NCBI RefSeq assembly: GCF_028372415.1
Contig: NC_092877.1
Location: 213,520,116-213,584,115 of the forward strand
Reading direction: 5' to 3'
Source: Notamacropus eugenii
Lineage: Eukaryota > Chordata > Mammalia > Diprotodontia > Macropodidae
DNA length: 64,000 bases
Positions 34,672 to 45,599 of this stretch are shown here, in pieces (positions within the stretch are counted from its first letter, which is position 1; each line of letters begins with the position of its first letter). Under the pieces are notes generated by a model that was given only the letters and a program-made list of their open reading frames with translations, was not told the origin of the DNA and ran no database searches. Made by a program: the position numbers and the translations under genes.

Positions 34672-35043
34672 TTAAAAAAATTGGGGAGGAGCCAAGATGG
34701 CAGAGTAGAAAGACACACATATGCTAGCTCCGAACCCACAGCCCATAAAATATCTGTAAAGAAGAACTCCCAACAAATTCTGGAGCAGCAGAAGCCATGG
34801 AACAATGCAGCAGACAAGATTTCTGTTCCAGAGAGACCTGAAGACCTGATGAGAAGGGTCCCTCATGCACCGGACCGGGAGCACAGCCCAGCCCTGCCTT
34901 GGCTGCGCGGCAGAGGGGAACAGATCCAAGCGGGCTTCAGGGACAGAATCTCCAGCAGCAGCGTGGTTCCCTCCACCCACAGGTGACAAGGGTCGGTGAG
35001 AGGGTCTCTTTGGCTGGTTGAGAGGGGAGTAGGGTGTCCCCAT
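34672..35043 (-). other. Antisense ORF in the HAL1 5' UTR
   Basis: Open for 123 codons from an ATG at 35043 (a longer frame begins at 35100). It aligns in frame with the antisense ORF at 46351-46626, sharing PKRP, PLSPVGGG, DS-PEA, RSLWNRNL/RPLWNRNL and LQN. The position is analogous to primate L1 ORF0, which also lies antisense in the 5' UTR. GC-rich DNA favours chance frames, so a coding role is unproven. No domain or signal peptide is evident, although the last 35 residues are hydrophobic. Confidence 0.25.
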
Positions 35044-35529
35044 GGCTCTGGCCCCCTCAGGAGGCAGCAGTGGGGGCAGCAGCAGACAGGGGCTCCCCAA
35101 GCAGGCAGGAGCTCAGATCTATAGTTGAAGGTCTCTGCATAAACCCCCTGAGGGAATTAATCCCCCAGTGGCAGCCCTGCCCCCACCTGAGCACCTGAAC
35201 TTAATCCCTCACTGAATAGCAGCCCTGCCTCTGCCAAAATCCCTGAGGCTGGGAAGCAGCATTTGAATATCAGACACCAAGTGCTGGCTGGGTGGATCTG
35301 GAGGCGTGGTGGATGTGGAAAGAAAACTCAGAAGTCAAGTCACTGGCTGGGAAAATGCCCAGAAAAGGGGAAAAAAAATAAGACTATAGAAGGTTCCTTT
35401 CTTGGTGAACAGATAATTCCTCCCTTCCTATCAGATGAGGAAGAACAATGCTTACCATCAGGGAAAGACACAGAAGTCAAGGCTTCTGTATCCCACACAT
35501 CCAAAATAAATATTTAATGGTCTCAGGCC

Positions 35530-36469
35530 ATGGAAGAGCTCAAAAAGGATTTTGAAAATCAAGTAAGAGAGGTGGAGGGAAAACTGGAAAGAGAAATGAG
35601 AGAGATGAAAGAAAAGCATGAAAAGCAGGTCAACACCTTGCTAAAGGAGACCCAAAAAAATGCTGAGGAAAATAACACCTTGAAAAATAGGCTAACTCAA
35701 TTGGCAAAAGAGGTTCAAAAAGCCAATGAGGAGAAGAATGCTTTAAGAAGCAGAATTAACCAATTGGAAAAAGAGGTTCAAAAGCTCACTGAAGAAAATG
35801 GTTCTTTCAAAATTAGAATGGAACAGATGGAGGCTAATGACTTTATGAGAAACCAAGAAATCACAAAACAAAACCAAAAGAATGAAAAAATGGAAGATAA
35901 TGTGAAATATCTCATTGGAAAAACAACTGACCTGGAAAATAGATCCAGGAGGGACAATTTAAAAATTATGGGACTACCTGAAAGCCATGATCAAAAAAAG
36001 AGCCTAGACACCATCTTTCATGAAATTATCAAGGAAAACTGCCCTGAGATTCTAGAAGTAGAGGGCAAAATAAGTATTCAAGGAATCTACCTATCACCAC
36101 CTGAAAGAGATCCAAAAAGAGAAACTCCTAGGAACATTGTAGCCAAATTCCAGAGTTCCCTGGTCAAGGAGAAAACATTTCAAGCAGCTAGAAAGAAACA
36201 ATTCAAGTATTGTGGAAATACAATCAGGATAACACAAGATCTAGCAGCTTCTACATTAAGGGATCGAAGGGCATGGAATAGGATATTCCAGAAGTCAAAG
36301 GAACTAGGACTAAAACCAAGAATCACCTACCCAGCAAAACTGAGTATAATACTACAGGGGGAAAAAATGGTCTTTCAGTGAAATTGGGGACTTTCAAGCA
36401 TTCTTGATGAAAAGACCAGAGCTGAAAAGAAAATTTGACTTTCAAACACAAGAATGGAAAGAAGCATGA
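35530..36469 (+). CDS. HAL1 ORF1 protein (L1 ORF1p-like RNA-binding protein)
   Basis: ORF1p is the nucleic-acid chaperone that binds L1-type RNA. The ATG at 35530 sits in a good context (GGCCATGG). The open frame runs 283 codons to 36381. Residues 1 to about 105 form a coiled coil with repeated heptad-like units (EENNTLKNR, EEKNALRSR, EENGSFKIR). The RRM follows at about 125-195 with RRDNLKIMGLPES, and the C-terminal domain lies at about 196-275 with PRNIVAKF (200-207), YCGNTIRI (227-234) and DLAASTLRDRR. A run of six A at 36362-36367 carries one base more than the frame seen in other copies: dropping it would continue for about 33 further codons (WSFSEIGDFQAFLMKR-type ending) to a TGA at 36467-36469. 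So the protein is nearly whole but lacks its natural tail. Confidence 0.88.
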
Positions 36470-36588
36470 AAAGGGAAACAGCAAAGAGAAGTCATAAGGG
36501 GCTTACTAAAGTTGAACTGTTTACATTGCTACATGGAAAGACAATATTTGTAACTCTTGAAACTTTTCAGTATTGGGTAGTGGGTGGG

Positions 36589-36591
<3 letters not shown>

Positions 36592-36628
<37 letters not shown>

Positions 36629-36636
36629 CACACACA
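36592..36636 (+). repeat. (AC)n microsatellite in HAL1
   Basis: About 20 AC units with one TG interruption, 120 bp after the ORF1 end, followed by a GAGAGA stretch. Confidence 0.95.
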
Positions 36637-37476
36637 GAGAGAGACAGTGAGCACAGAGTGAATTGAATAGGATGGGATCATATCTTAAAGAAATGAAATT
36701 AAGGGGTGAGAGAGAAATATATTGGGAGGAGAAAGGGAGAAATTGAATGGGGCAAATTATCTCTCATAAAAGAGGCAAGCAAAAGACTTATTAGTGGAGG
36801 AATAAAGAGGGAAGGTGAGAGAAAAACATGAAGTTTACTCTCATCACATTCCACTAAAAGAAGGAATAAAATGCACACTCATTTTGGTATGAAAACCTAT
36901 CTTATAATACAGGAAAGTGGGGGAAAAGGGGATAAGCAGGGTTGGGGGGAGGATGGAAGGGAGGGCAATGGGAGGAGGGAGCAATTAGAAGTCAACACTC
37001 TTGGGGAGGGACAGGATCAAAAGAGAGAATAGAAGCAATAGGGGGCAGGATAGGATGGAGGGAAATATAGTTAGTCTTACACAACATGACTATTTTGGAA
37101 GTCATTTGCAAAACTACACAGATATGGCCTATATTGAATTGCTTGCCTTCCAAAGGGAGGGGGTGGGGAGGGAGGGAGGGAGAGAAGTTGGAACTCAAAG
37201 TTTTAGGAACAACTGTCGAGTACTGTTCTTGCTACTAGGAAATAAGAAATACAGGTAATGGGGTTATTGAAATTTATCTGGCCTTACAGGACAAAAGAGA
37301 AGATGGGGACAAGGGAAGGGATGATAGAAGAGAGAGCAGATTGGTGATAGGGGCAAGTAGAATGCTTGGTGTTTTGGGGTGGGGGGAGGGGACAAATGGG
37401 GAGAAAATTTGGAACCCAAAATTTTGTGAAAATGAATGCTAAAAGTTAAATAAATTAATTAAATAAAAAAAATTGG

Positions 37477-37855
37477 ATTAGCTGTTGATTTATATTGAAT
37501 GAAATTTGTAGCTTTGGACTCCTCTCAAAAATAATGGCAGAAAAAGAATGGGAAGAGAGGCCACTCTTCATTTAAATGTCATCTCAAAACCTTGTCATTA
37601 AGCATTGATTAAGCTTTGATGAGTTTATCAACAAATCATCTACATTTTAAAAAGTCATTTTGCAGGAAACTATAACCAATTTTTGATTACCTAGTTCAGG
37701 AATTACCTAAATCCTTCATTTATTCCTCCATTACTAATCTGTTGCCTGCATTTTGTCCATCATTACTCTGTAACACTCTTACCTGGAGAGAGGGCAATCT
37801 TCCCTTCCCTGGGAGGAAAGAGGCTCACAAGATCACTAGAGGAAGACATTGCTGT
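37477..37855. other. No recognisable feature
   Basis: Unique-looking sequence between HAL1 and the next SINE; no frame or repeat motif seen. Confidence 0.5.
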
Positions 37856-38065
37856 TCAATCATGATTCAGTCATGCCTCACTCTTTGTGACCCCATTTAG
37901 GGTTTTCTTGACAAAGATACTGGAGTGATTCATCATTTCTTTCTCAAGCTCATTTTACGGATGAGAAACTGAGGTAAATGGGATTAAGTGACTTGTCCAG
38001 GGTCACATAGCTAGTAAGTATCTGAAGTTGTGGAGGTAAGTGTCTGAGGAAGATGACTCTTCCTG
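37856..38065 (-). mobile_element. MAR1 SINE, antisense
   Basis: Reverse MAR1: TCTTTGTGACCCCATTTAGG tail, TTTTCTTGACAAAGATACTG, core GTGACTTGTCCAGGGTCACA. The head is partly duplicated or scrambled (GTAAGTGTCTGAGG appears after a first GTAAGTATCTGAAG). Confidence 0.8.
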
Positions 38066-38343
38066 ACTTCAGGGCCAGAACATACAGCAGATGTTACCAC
38101 AATTTTAAAGAGGTGAAGTTGGTGTATATTTTACAACCTAAAGCCTACATTGGCCTAAAATGGCTCATATGCAAAAGGAGGAAATCATTTATAAAACCAT
38201 ATTCACAAATAATAAAGAAATGAACTAGGGATCGAGACTCTTTAGCAGACCCATCTTCTGGAGCCATGCAGGACACTGTATAAGAGAGCTGTCACAGGTA
38301 TTTTCAGATCAATTAAATGTGGGTGTCTCTGTGTTTCAGTGTA

Positions 38344-38381
<38 letters not shown>

Positions 38382-39039
38382 CCTATATGCTGAACTGAAT
38401 TCACCTATTTTGCTGAGCTTTCTTCCTCCTCCCCCATCCTACCCCACCTCATGGATATGGATATAGACACAAGGATATGTATTAGATATTCGTGGGAAGT
38501 AAAGAAAAAAGTCCTCTGAAAATAAAGATATGAGGAGAAGGTATACATCTCTCAGAAACACTCTCTAAGCAAAAGACCTTGCTCAAACCATAGAAAATGA
38601 AAGTAATCCAATAGGTATAGCATGAGTGCCAGAGGAAAAAAGAAAGTATGCACTTCACAAATAAAACCCATTCTCTAATTAAACCCACTGACAACCTATA
38701 ACAGGTAAAACTACTCTAGAAATTAAACTCAATGTGGTGCTACAGTTCAGAGGCGCCTGACTGCCTTTATTTAATCAACTTATCTAATGAAACTAAAGAA
38801 CTAGTAGAATATCAAGGTAATAGATACCCTGGTGGACAGCCAAGTAAGAAGACCTTTCTTTATGCCCTTGGGCAGGAAGCCCAGTTCCCTCCAGCAATAA
38901 CCCTATTGGCCTTGTTTTCTACAGCCACCTCTTGTTTTCTGGGAAGGATAAATTAGCCACGGAAGATGTGTGTTCAAGGTCAATAAGAAAAATAAGGGAC
39001 AGCCATATTTGAACTTTAACTGGAATGTCATTAGTAAAA
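38066..39039. other. No recognisable gene; (TG)n tract
   Basis: Holds a (TG)n run of about 16 units at 38347-38377. The remainder shows no LINE or SINE that I can align. Confidence 0.5.
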
Positions 39040-39215
39040 TTGAGAAGCAGCATGCTGCAATGGAAAGAGTCTTGGTTTTGCTGGTCAAATGACTTGGGTT
39101 TGAATTCTGATTCTGCCACTTACTACTGAAGTGACCTTGGGAAAGTCACAATCCATTGAGGTCTCAGTTTCTTCATCTATAAAATAAGAGGGTTTAACAT
39201 GATGTTAGTAAATCT
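39040..39215 (+). repeat. MIR-like SINE
   Basis: Head GCATGCTGCAATGGAAAGAG, box GGGTTTGAATTCTGATTCTG, core GACCTTGGGAAAGTCACAAT, CTTCATCTATAAAATAAGAGG. Confidence 0.75.
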
Positions 39216-39464
39216 GTATTATGTTGTGATCCATTTTAGCAAGCTTGTCTTTCTGACAAGAAGGTGATTTTATTTGGCTCTAGATAGGCATTTTTCAAAA
39301 TAATTGGGGTGGGGCACATTGGGGCTAGAAATATGTTGAGAAAGTAGAGATTCTCTTCTGTGAGTTTGGAGGGCATAGAATATCTTTAGTATAAAGCAAG
39401 ATTGGGTAAATTTTAGAGTGAACTAGAGGAAATTAAATCTTTTCATACCAAAATACATTTCACA

Positions 39465-39660
39465 TAAGGGAGGGAGTGGGGTATAGTTGAAAGAATCCTG
39501 TATTTGAAATCAGAGCACCTTTGTTCAACTCTGACTTGTGCCACTGGGAATTTGGACAATATTCTTTACGTCCTTGGACTACATCTCTAAAATGAGGTGT
39601 TTGGACTAGATGACCCCTAAAGACTCTTTCAGCTCTTAATCTATGTTCCTAAGTGTTTTT
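39465..39660 (+). repeat. MIR-like SINE
   Basis: TAGTTGAAAGAATCCTGTAT head, a degraded core, then CTCTAAAATGAGGTGTTTGG, ACTAGATGACCCCTAAAGAC and CAGCTCTTAATCTATGTTCC. Confidence 0.7.
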
Positions 39661-40779
39661 TGATACCTACATAATTTCACACTTAGTATTACAGAGAGGA
39701 AATTATTCTCAGAATTGATGCTTTCTCACAGAACTACAATTCACATCACATGGAAGAACAGAGTTCTACAGAAAGCTCTTTGGGAGATGCCAATCTAGAG
39801 AATTCATTTATATGAATGCTATTCCACTAAAAATAGCACTTGACAGTGAGTATGCACAAAATGAGTTTGGCTGTATTGGCAGAACCGTGTTTTGATTTAA
39901 CATTCCTGAATAGCCAAAAACAAAAAAAGCATATTTACACAGAAGATTTTTTTTAATACTCAGACTTTTAGAGTATCTTTCTCATAGGTCTTTCATTAAA
40001 GTGAGAGTCAGATAATTTTCTTCTCATATCTAATAAGCCATCACCCTTCCATAATGTCACTGAGACATTGATTTCCAGAATAATCAGCATAATTCCCAAA
40101 TGGGAAAAAACACAAGGAAGAACCCATTTTCCAATAGGTATAGTAAGTACTGGTGTCCCAGTTGACTTGATATCCAACCTTGGGGTGGCATAAAGCAGAA
40201 ACACTATAGGAAACGTCACCCTCTTTTCCTGTGGTAGATCTTCTGCGGTTTGGACAGTGAAGTCATAGGAAGACTAAATTATTTGTTTCAGAAAAGCCTG
40301 CAATGAGTCTGTTGGGAAGAGAATGGTGGGATGTCAAACTTCTCTATGTTAATCACTGAATAAACTATTTTCTCTCTCTGTAACTGGGGATAGATGTTAA
40401 TCAAGCAATCAATTATCACTGACTCCTATTGTTGAAGTGCTTATCAAGCTCATCACAGCCAAGCAACATAACTATTATTAGCCCTAACTCAATTCTCCTT
40501 AGATATCTCACCATATCTTTCAGTGAACTCCAATGGAATTATTCCCAGAAAAAAACTGATTTAAGCTGACATAGAGTACTGCAGCCTTTTCCTTAAGATA
40601 CATTTTTATTCCCAAGTCAATGAAAGTCGATTCCAGTTTGGCATATTATTTTATTGAATGAAGACTGGAATAAGGCCTTGCATGGTTGTCCAGACTTATT
40701 TCCAATGGACACAAAACAAATGTCTCATGAAATGACAATCATCATTGCACAACAATCCAGGGAAGAGATGACAAGGGAC
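39661..40779. other. No recognisable feature
   Basis: About 1.1 kb with no frame above 83 codons and no repeat I can name. Candidate for unique sequence in a comparative alignment. Confidence 0.5.
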
Positions 40780-41390
40780 AAAACTAGGTCATTTGTGATG
40801 GGAGCAGAAAAATGGAGATAGATGAGTAAGATGTTGGAGAGGTAGAATCAGCCAACATCGGGAAATGATGGGGTTGGGAGAGTGGTCATTGAGAGGACAA
40901 AATCAAGGATGACCATGACTTTAGAAATCTTGGTGACTGGAAGGATGGTAGCACCCCCTACAGAATTAAGGGAGTGAGAAATAGAGTAAAGATTGGGAGG
41001 AAATTAGAAGGAGTTCTGTTTTCAATACATTGAAAGCCTACATGAAATCCATGCACAGTGGGACAATAGACAGTGGGTGATAACAGAGTTGGAACGCATG
41101 AACAAGGAAACTATGGCTGGATTTAGAGATCTCAGAGATATCTACATGGCAATGAGAGTTTGACCTATAGAAACTGAGGACATCACATGGAGAGATTAAG
41201 AGAAATAAAGAAAAGAGCCTGAGAGAAAACCTAAGGAGTAAATCCACCATAAGGAAAAGGACATGAATGATCCAGCAAAAGAAACTTAGGAGAAGATCAG
41301 TGGGAGGAAAATCAAGAGAGCAGTGTTGTGAAAATCCAGGAAGAAGAAAGTGGTAAATGCTGTCAAAGCTTTCTTTTCTCTCCTTTTTAC
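40780..41390 (+). repeat. Ancient dispersed repeat, unnamed
   Basis: Purine-rich phrases such as CAAGGATGACCATGACTTTAG, GGAGTTCTGTTTTCAATACA, AAGGACATGAATGATCCAGC and GTAAATGCTGTCAAAG follow an order that I recognise from common mammalian repeats, but I cannot name the family. The antisense frame 41038-41397 has no known motif. The segment at 43870-45110 has a similar style. Confidence 0.35.
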
Positions 41391-41439
41391 AACTCACTAC
41401 AATTTGACAGAATTCCCTTAATTTTCCCTTTTACTCAGC

Positions 41440-41935
41440 TCATTCACTTTCACTGTCTACCTGGCACTCAGCTCTAATTCCAAGAAACTGTAGCATGTAT
41501 AGCAGCCACACTCCACTAAATTGTCTTGGTAGATGGGCTGCACCAATTTGAGGGTAACCAATGAACCTCAGATTCATTAGTGAGTTAGGGGTATGTTTCT
41601 TCCAAGCATGTGAAGGCTTCCTCTGGCAGAATGGGCAAATGAGAACATTTTATTTCAATGACCATGAAAGTGACTGAAGCAGGTGCTGTGGAGTGCTTCA
41701 AACTTGATCAAACATTGAAGGCATCAAGGTCATCCATTGCATCCTGAGCCATCATCTCCTGACATCTTGACTTTTGTCTTGCCACTAGATTTTGATGATT
41801 CTGGAAGAAAGAATGAGGCTTACAACTTGCGCAACTCTGACTCACTTAATCCAATTCATATGCAAGTCAAGACACAATCCTATGATGTCATTAGTTTTTG
41901 TTGAAAACATGACAAACAACAACTCTGATTAAGAA
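41440..41935 (+). mobile_element. RTE-tailed non-autonomous element
   Basis: Reverse-complement relative of 16359-16913 and 60775-61312: ACTGTAGCATGTATAGCAGC, CACACTCCACTAAATTG, TTGCATCCTGAGCCATC, GACTTTTGTCTTGCCACTAG. The tail TGTTGAAAACATGACAAACAACAAC is the 3' end in plus orientation. Confidence 0.7.
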
Positions 41936-42361
41936 ATGTCATTTTTGCTCTCCAAAGCCAACCCCTCTGCATGTACCTTTGATCCTACATTCTTTCATGC
42001 ATTCTCTAGCAGATTGCTTCTACAATCATCCCCTTTCTCCCCCTAATCTAAAATACTTTTCTATGTATTGGCCCCTTGCCTTCTGCCTACAAACACTCAA
42101 CCTCCACCTTCCACCTCTTGCTAGACTCTAACTTTCCCCCACATTATCAGTCTATATCTTGACTTTCTTGTTCAGCCAAACTCCTAGTAAAAACCCATCT
42201 CACAAACTTTCCCTTTTCTTAGTATTTTGTGATCTGGGTTCTGATCTCATCACTCATCTGAAATTGCAATCCCCAAAATCATTATGTATCATTTAATTGA
42301 TTACTCTGATGGTCTTATCTCAGTTTTCATCTTTCTTGACCTCTCTGTAGCATATGATATT

Positions 42362-42363
<2 letters not shown>

Positions 42364-42436
<73 letters not shown>
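42364..42436 (+). repeat. (CT)n microsatellite
   Basis: About 36 CT units, imperfect to about 42465, inside the L2 reverse transcriptase region. The SLSLSL frames are artefacts. Confidence 0.95.
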
Positions 42437-42439
<3 letters not shown>

Positions 42440-43198
42440 TTTCTCTCTCTCTCTCCCTCTCTCTTCTTTCTGGGTTCTTTTGATGCAGCTCACTCTTAGT
42501 TTTCCTTCCCTTCTGATTTTAACTTATCAGTGTCATTTGGTGTACTGTCAATATCAAATGCCCTTTAAGCCTGTGAGGAAACTGCAAGGTTCTGTACCTC
42601 TCCTCTTTTCTTCTTTCTACATTCATATTCTCTCTCAATGGCCTCATCAGTTTTCATGGATTCATCTTTTACTTATAACTTCCATATCCATTTCTATATC
42701 TATCTAGCCACAGTCTCTATCCTGAACTTCAATCTCTTATTACTAACTGCTTGTTAGACATTTCAAACTAAATATACTCTAGGCATATCAAGCTGAACAT
42801 GTTCAAAACAGAATCAGTGATCTTTTCCCCCCAAACTCAGTCTCTTGACAAATTTTTCTATTTCTGTTGAGGGTACCCCCATCAGAACATTCACTTAGGT
42901 TCACAACCTCAGTTCCCTCCTGGCTTCCTTACTTTCATCCAGCCCACAATCAGCTGTAAGATCTTATTTCTGTCTGAACAACATTTAAAAAATCTGTTCC
43001 CATCACTGTAGTCATAAAGCCACCCCCCCTAGTTAAGTCTCTCATCATTACTCATGTGGACCAAAGTTGCCTACCTCATCTCCATTCTTTAGGGCTTCCT
43101 CTGCTTTAATTCAATTTCTACACAACTACTAAAAAGATTTTTCTATAACACAAATCTGATCATCTTATTCCCTTACTCACTAAACTCCTACAGTTCCC

Positions 43199-43738
43199 TG
43201 TAGCACCAAAGTGATATTCACAGTGACTATGGTGGCTATGAATATGCTGGCACAATTTTGAATTGCAAAATACAACAGACACTCTACATGGAAGATAGAG
43301 GCAAAACATTTATTCAGATACCAGAAATCCAAATTCTAACACCAGAAAACCAAATCCATCATAGCAACAAAGAAATTCATCACAGTAACCAAGAAGTCGA
43401 TACACAATAACAATGCAGAGGGCAAAACCATATCCAAGCCTTCCCCCTCTAGGCTTCTCACAAACCAGCTCCCTTAAACAAAATCACAAACAAGCTCCCA
43501 CTCCTGCTAGTGGCTGCCTTTCCCAACTCTGACTGCTTTCTGACTAACTTCCTGTCAGCTCAGCTCTAGCTCCATCTCTTCCTGTTTCACCCCTTCCTGT
43601 TGTATGTGATTTGACTCATGTGACTCAGTCTTCTATGTGACTAAAGCAGGTCACATGGGCCTGTTAATGGATGGGAAAGATCTTCCCATTAAGAAGCAAA
43701 ATTGCATTAACAATCAGCAAAGATGCATTATCAGTACA
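43199..43738 (-). mobile_element. Solo LTR, antisense, inserted in L2
   Basis: A 540-bp block that breaks the L2 at CAGTTCCC|CATTTCC. Plus-strand ends are TGTAGCACC and ATCAGTACA (TG...CA), flanked by TTCCC on both sides (43194-43198 and 43739-43743). On the minus strand a polyadenylation signal (43314-43309) lies about 110 bp before the 3' end, which sets the orientation. No internal region exists, so it is a solo LTR fossil. The 5-bp duplication fits the ERVL/MaLR class or another 5-bp group; family not identified. Confidence 0.78.
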
Positions 43739-43869
43739 TTCCCCATTTCCTCCTAGCTCAAATATAAAATCCTTCATTTGTCATTTAAAGATCTTCATAA
43801 CCCAGGTTCGGTGCCTATTACAGTCCTGGCACACAGTAAGTATCAAAATGTTGGTTAATTGATTGACTG

Positions 43870-45110
43870 AAATTTAACAAAGAAGTCTAGAGTTATGAGG
43901 ATTGAAAAAAAGCCATGAAGGCTGAATCATGGATAGCCTTGGAAGGATCAGTTTTAGTCAGAACATTAATTACAAAACGTTGAGAAGTAATGAGGAAAGG
44001 AAATGGAAGTAATGAGTGTAGATATCTTTTCCTGGAACTTTGGGCCATGAAGGTGAGGTATACAGGGAAGTGGCTTGAGGGGATGGTAGAGACCTCTTAA
44101 GGATGGCATATTGGTAGGTCCCCAGAAATGTGAGAATAATTGTGGGAGCAAGCTTCTGGAGGACATGGAGAGAAGCAGATTAAGGTGACAAAAAGATGAG
44201 TTGTGACTGGGGAACAGAAGGGAAACCTTTTCAGCAGAGACTGGGACAGAAGAGATGGTAACAGTTTTGAAATATAGAATAATGAAGAAAAGAAAGCTCT
44301 ATTTTCTCAGTTAAGTAGGAGGTGAGGTCCTCTGCTGAAAGGGAGGACAAGGAAGACGTGGGAAGATTGAAGAGGACAGAAGAGGTTTGGAACAAATACT
44401 GTTTTAAAGAGCATGCAATAGTCTGGGAAGAGAGAAAAAACTGACTTGCTTCAGTGAAGACCCTGGTGCAAGTCAGTAACATAAATGTAGAGTAGTTTTC
44501 AAAAAGATGTCCATAAGAGCAGATGACAAGTATTACAGTGAAAATATAAGGCAGAGGTTTAGTAAAACATAAATGACCATGGAGCAAAGCATCAAGGGAT
44601 TCTGGAGTAGAGGATAGTGTATAACTGAACTGAAGGCAGAGATTGGAAAAAAGTAACACTAAAGCAGGGGTGAAGTTTGGAAGGATATCAAGGGATTGGA
44701 GATTAGAAATCATGGTGAAGGTGATTAGGTTTAGAAGTATTGAGGCACCAGGGAAGACGGGAAGATAGCAAATTGTACTCATATGTAACACTTGCAGTAT
44801 TTTGGATCACTGAAGTGGAAAACCTATGGTTAATAATAACATTAAGTACATGACCAACCATTCAGATATGTGACTAAGATGTAGTAAAGGTGCAGATCAT
44901 AAGATCTGAGAGGGCTGGTGAACTGGGAGGTAACTTTAATAGATATCTGCATTTGTTTCCAAGTTCACAAATATAGAGAAAGAGATTAGGACAGAAAAGG
45001 ACTAACCAGATATTGACCTTCTTAAGAGAAAGGGCATAATTATCTGGAGTCCAGTAGATTAGTGCTACCAGTATCTGATTAGGATGATCTATCTGCATGA
45101 AGTGAACCTC
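43870..45110 (+). repeat. Ancient dispersed repeat, unnamed
   Basis: Purine-rich, with phrases such as GAGGTGAGGTCCTCTGCTGAAAG and TGCAAGTCAGTAACATAAATG that I associate with an old mammalian repeat of several kb. The antisense ORF at 44231-44791 (186 codons) lacks any recognisable domain and reads the pyrimidine-rich strand, so I do not call it a gene. The adjoining 45111-45474 shows nothing more. Confidence 0.35.
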
Positions 45111-45474
45111 AAATTAGGAGAATTACCTGAATAAATTTTGTTGACCAGAATGAAAGTCTAGAAGTGGTAGTGAAATGTAAAATCTCTGCATATACTTCAT
45201 CCTGGTTCAGAACATCATTAGGGTATGAAAGAAAGTACATCCAATATAGAAGAAGGGTGTCCATATCTCTTAAACTCCCAGTGCTTCATTTTTCTTCTCT
45301 ATGAAATAGAAGTGGAGGGTCTAAGGAGAAGAGGAGTAGGGATTGATTTACATGGTCTCAGATCTTTTCAAGCTCTGTATCTGTGATTATATATTCCTAT
45401 GATTGTTTAATCTTCTTTCTAATAATATCCAAACATGAATATTACGCCTCCTTTATACATTTGTGTTGGAGGAG

Positions 45475-45584
45475 TACCTTAGAATGGCAAAAAATAGAAG
45501 CAGACTTGGAGTAAGGAGTGCTAGGATTGAATTTGGTCTCCATTTCCTATCTGCATGACCCTAGGTAAATCACGTATCTTATCT
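45475..45584 (+). repeat. MIR/MAR-type SINE, 5' part
   Basis: GGAGTAAGGAGTGCTAGGATTG and the core CATGACCCTAGGTAAATCACG; it is cut by the L1/HAL1 insertion that follows. Confidence 0.6.
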
Positions 45585-45599
45585 CAGCCTTCTATGTTT

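Larger units (their letters stand above)
34685..37465 (+). mobile_element. Full-length HAL1 (half-L1) LINE
   Basis: 2.78 kb with an L1-type start (GGAGGAGCCAAGATGGCAGAG), a GC-rich 5' UTR to 35529, an ORF1, then about 1 kb of 3' sequence ending GAAAATGAATGCTAAAAG and AAATAAATTAATTAAATA. No ORF2 is present and no trace of one: the region after ORF1 matches the L1 inter-ORF sequence (23390-23800) and then passes into a tail shared with 29408-29793. Flanks share AAAAAAATTGG (34674-34684 and 37466-37476), a plausible target duplication though low in complexity. HAL1 elements are known L1 derivatives that carry ORF1 only and presumably borrow L1 ORF2 protein. This copy looks fairly young. Confidence 0.85.
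41950..43865 (+). mobile_element. L2 LINE, split by a solo LTR
   Basis: Carries the reverse transcriptase part (42300-42360 encodes DGLISVFIFLDLSVAYD, the L2 motif A with its catalytic Asp), then TTTCAAACTAAATATACTCTAGGC, GAACATGTTCAAAACAGAATC and CCTTACTCACTAAACTCCTACAG. After the LTR (43199-43738) it resumes with CATTTCCTCCTAGCTCAAAT and ends CCTGGCACACAGTAAGTATC and TTAATTGATTGACTGA, the typical L2 3' end. A (CT)n tract sits just after motif A. The ORF is dead. Confidence 0.8.

Noticed and set aside
42284-42707. Long SLSLSL-rich frames as a possible membrane protein
   Set aside because: They translate a (CT)n tract inside L2; outside the tract only L2 reverse transcriptase residues are seen.
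44231-44791. 186-codon minus-strand frame as a gene
   Set aside because: No domain, no codon pattern, pyrimidine-rich strand of an old repeat; chance openness is enough.
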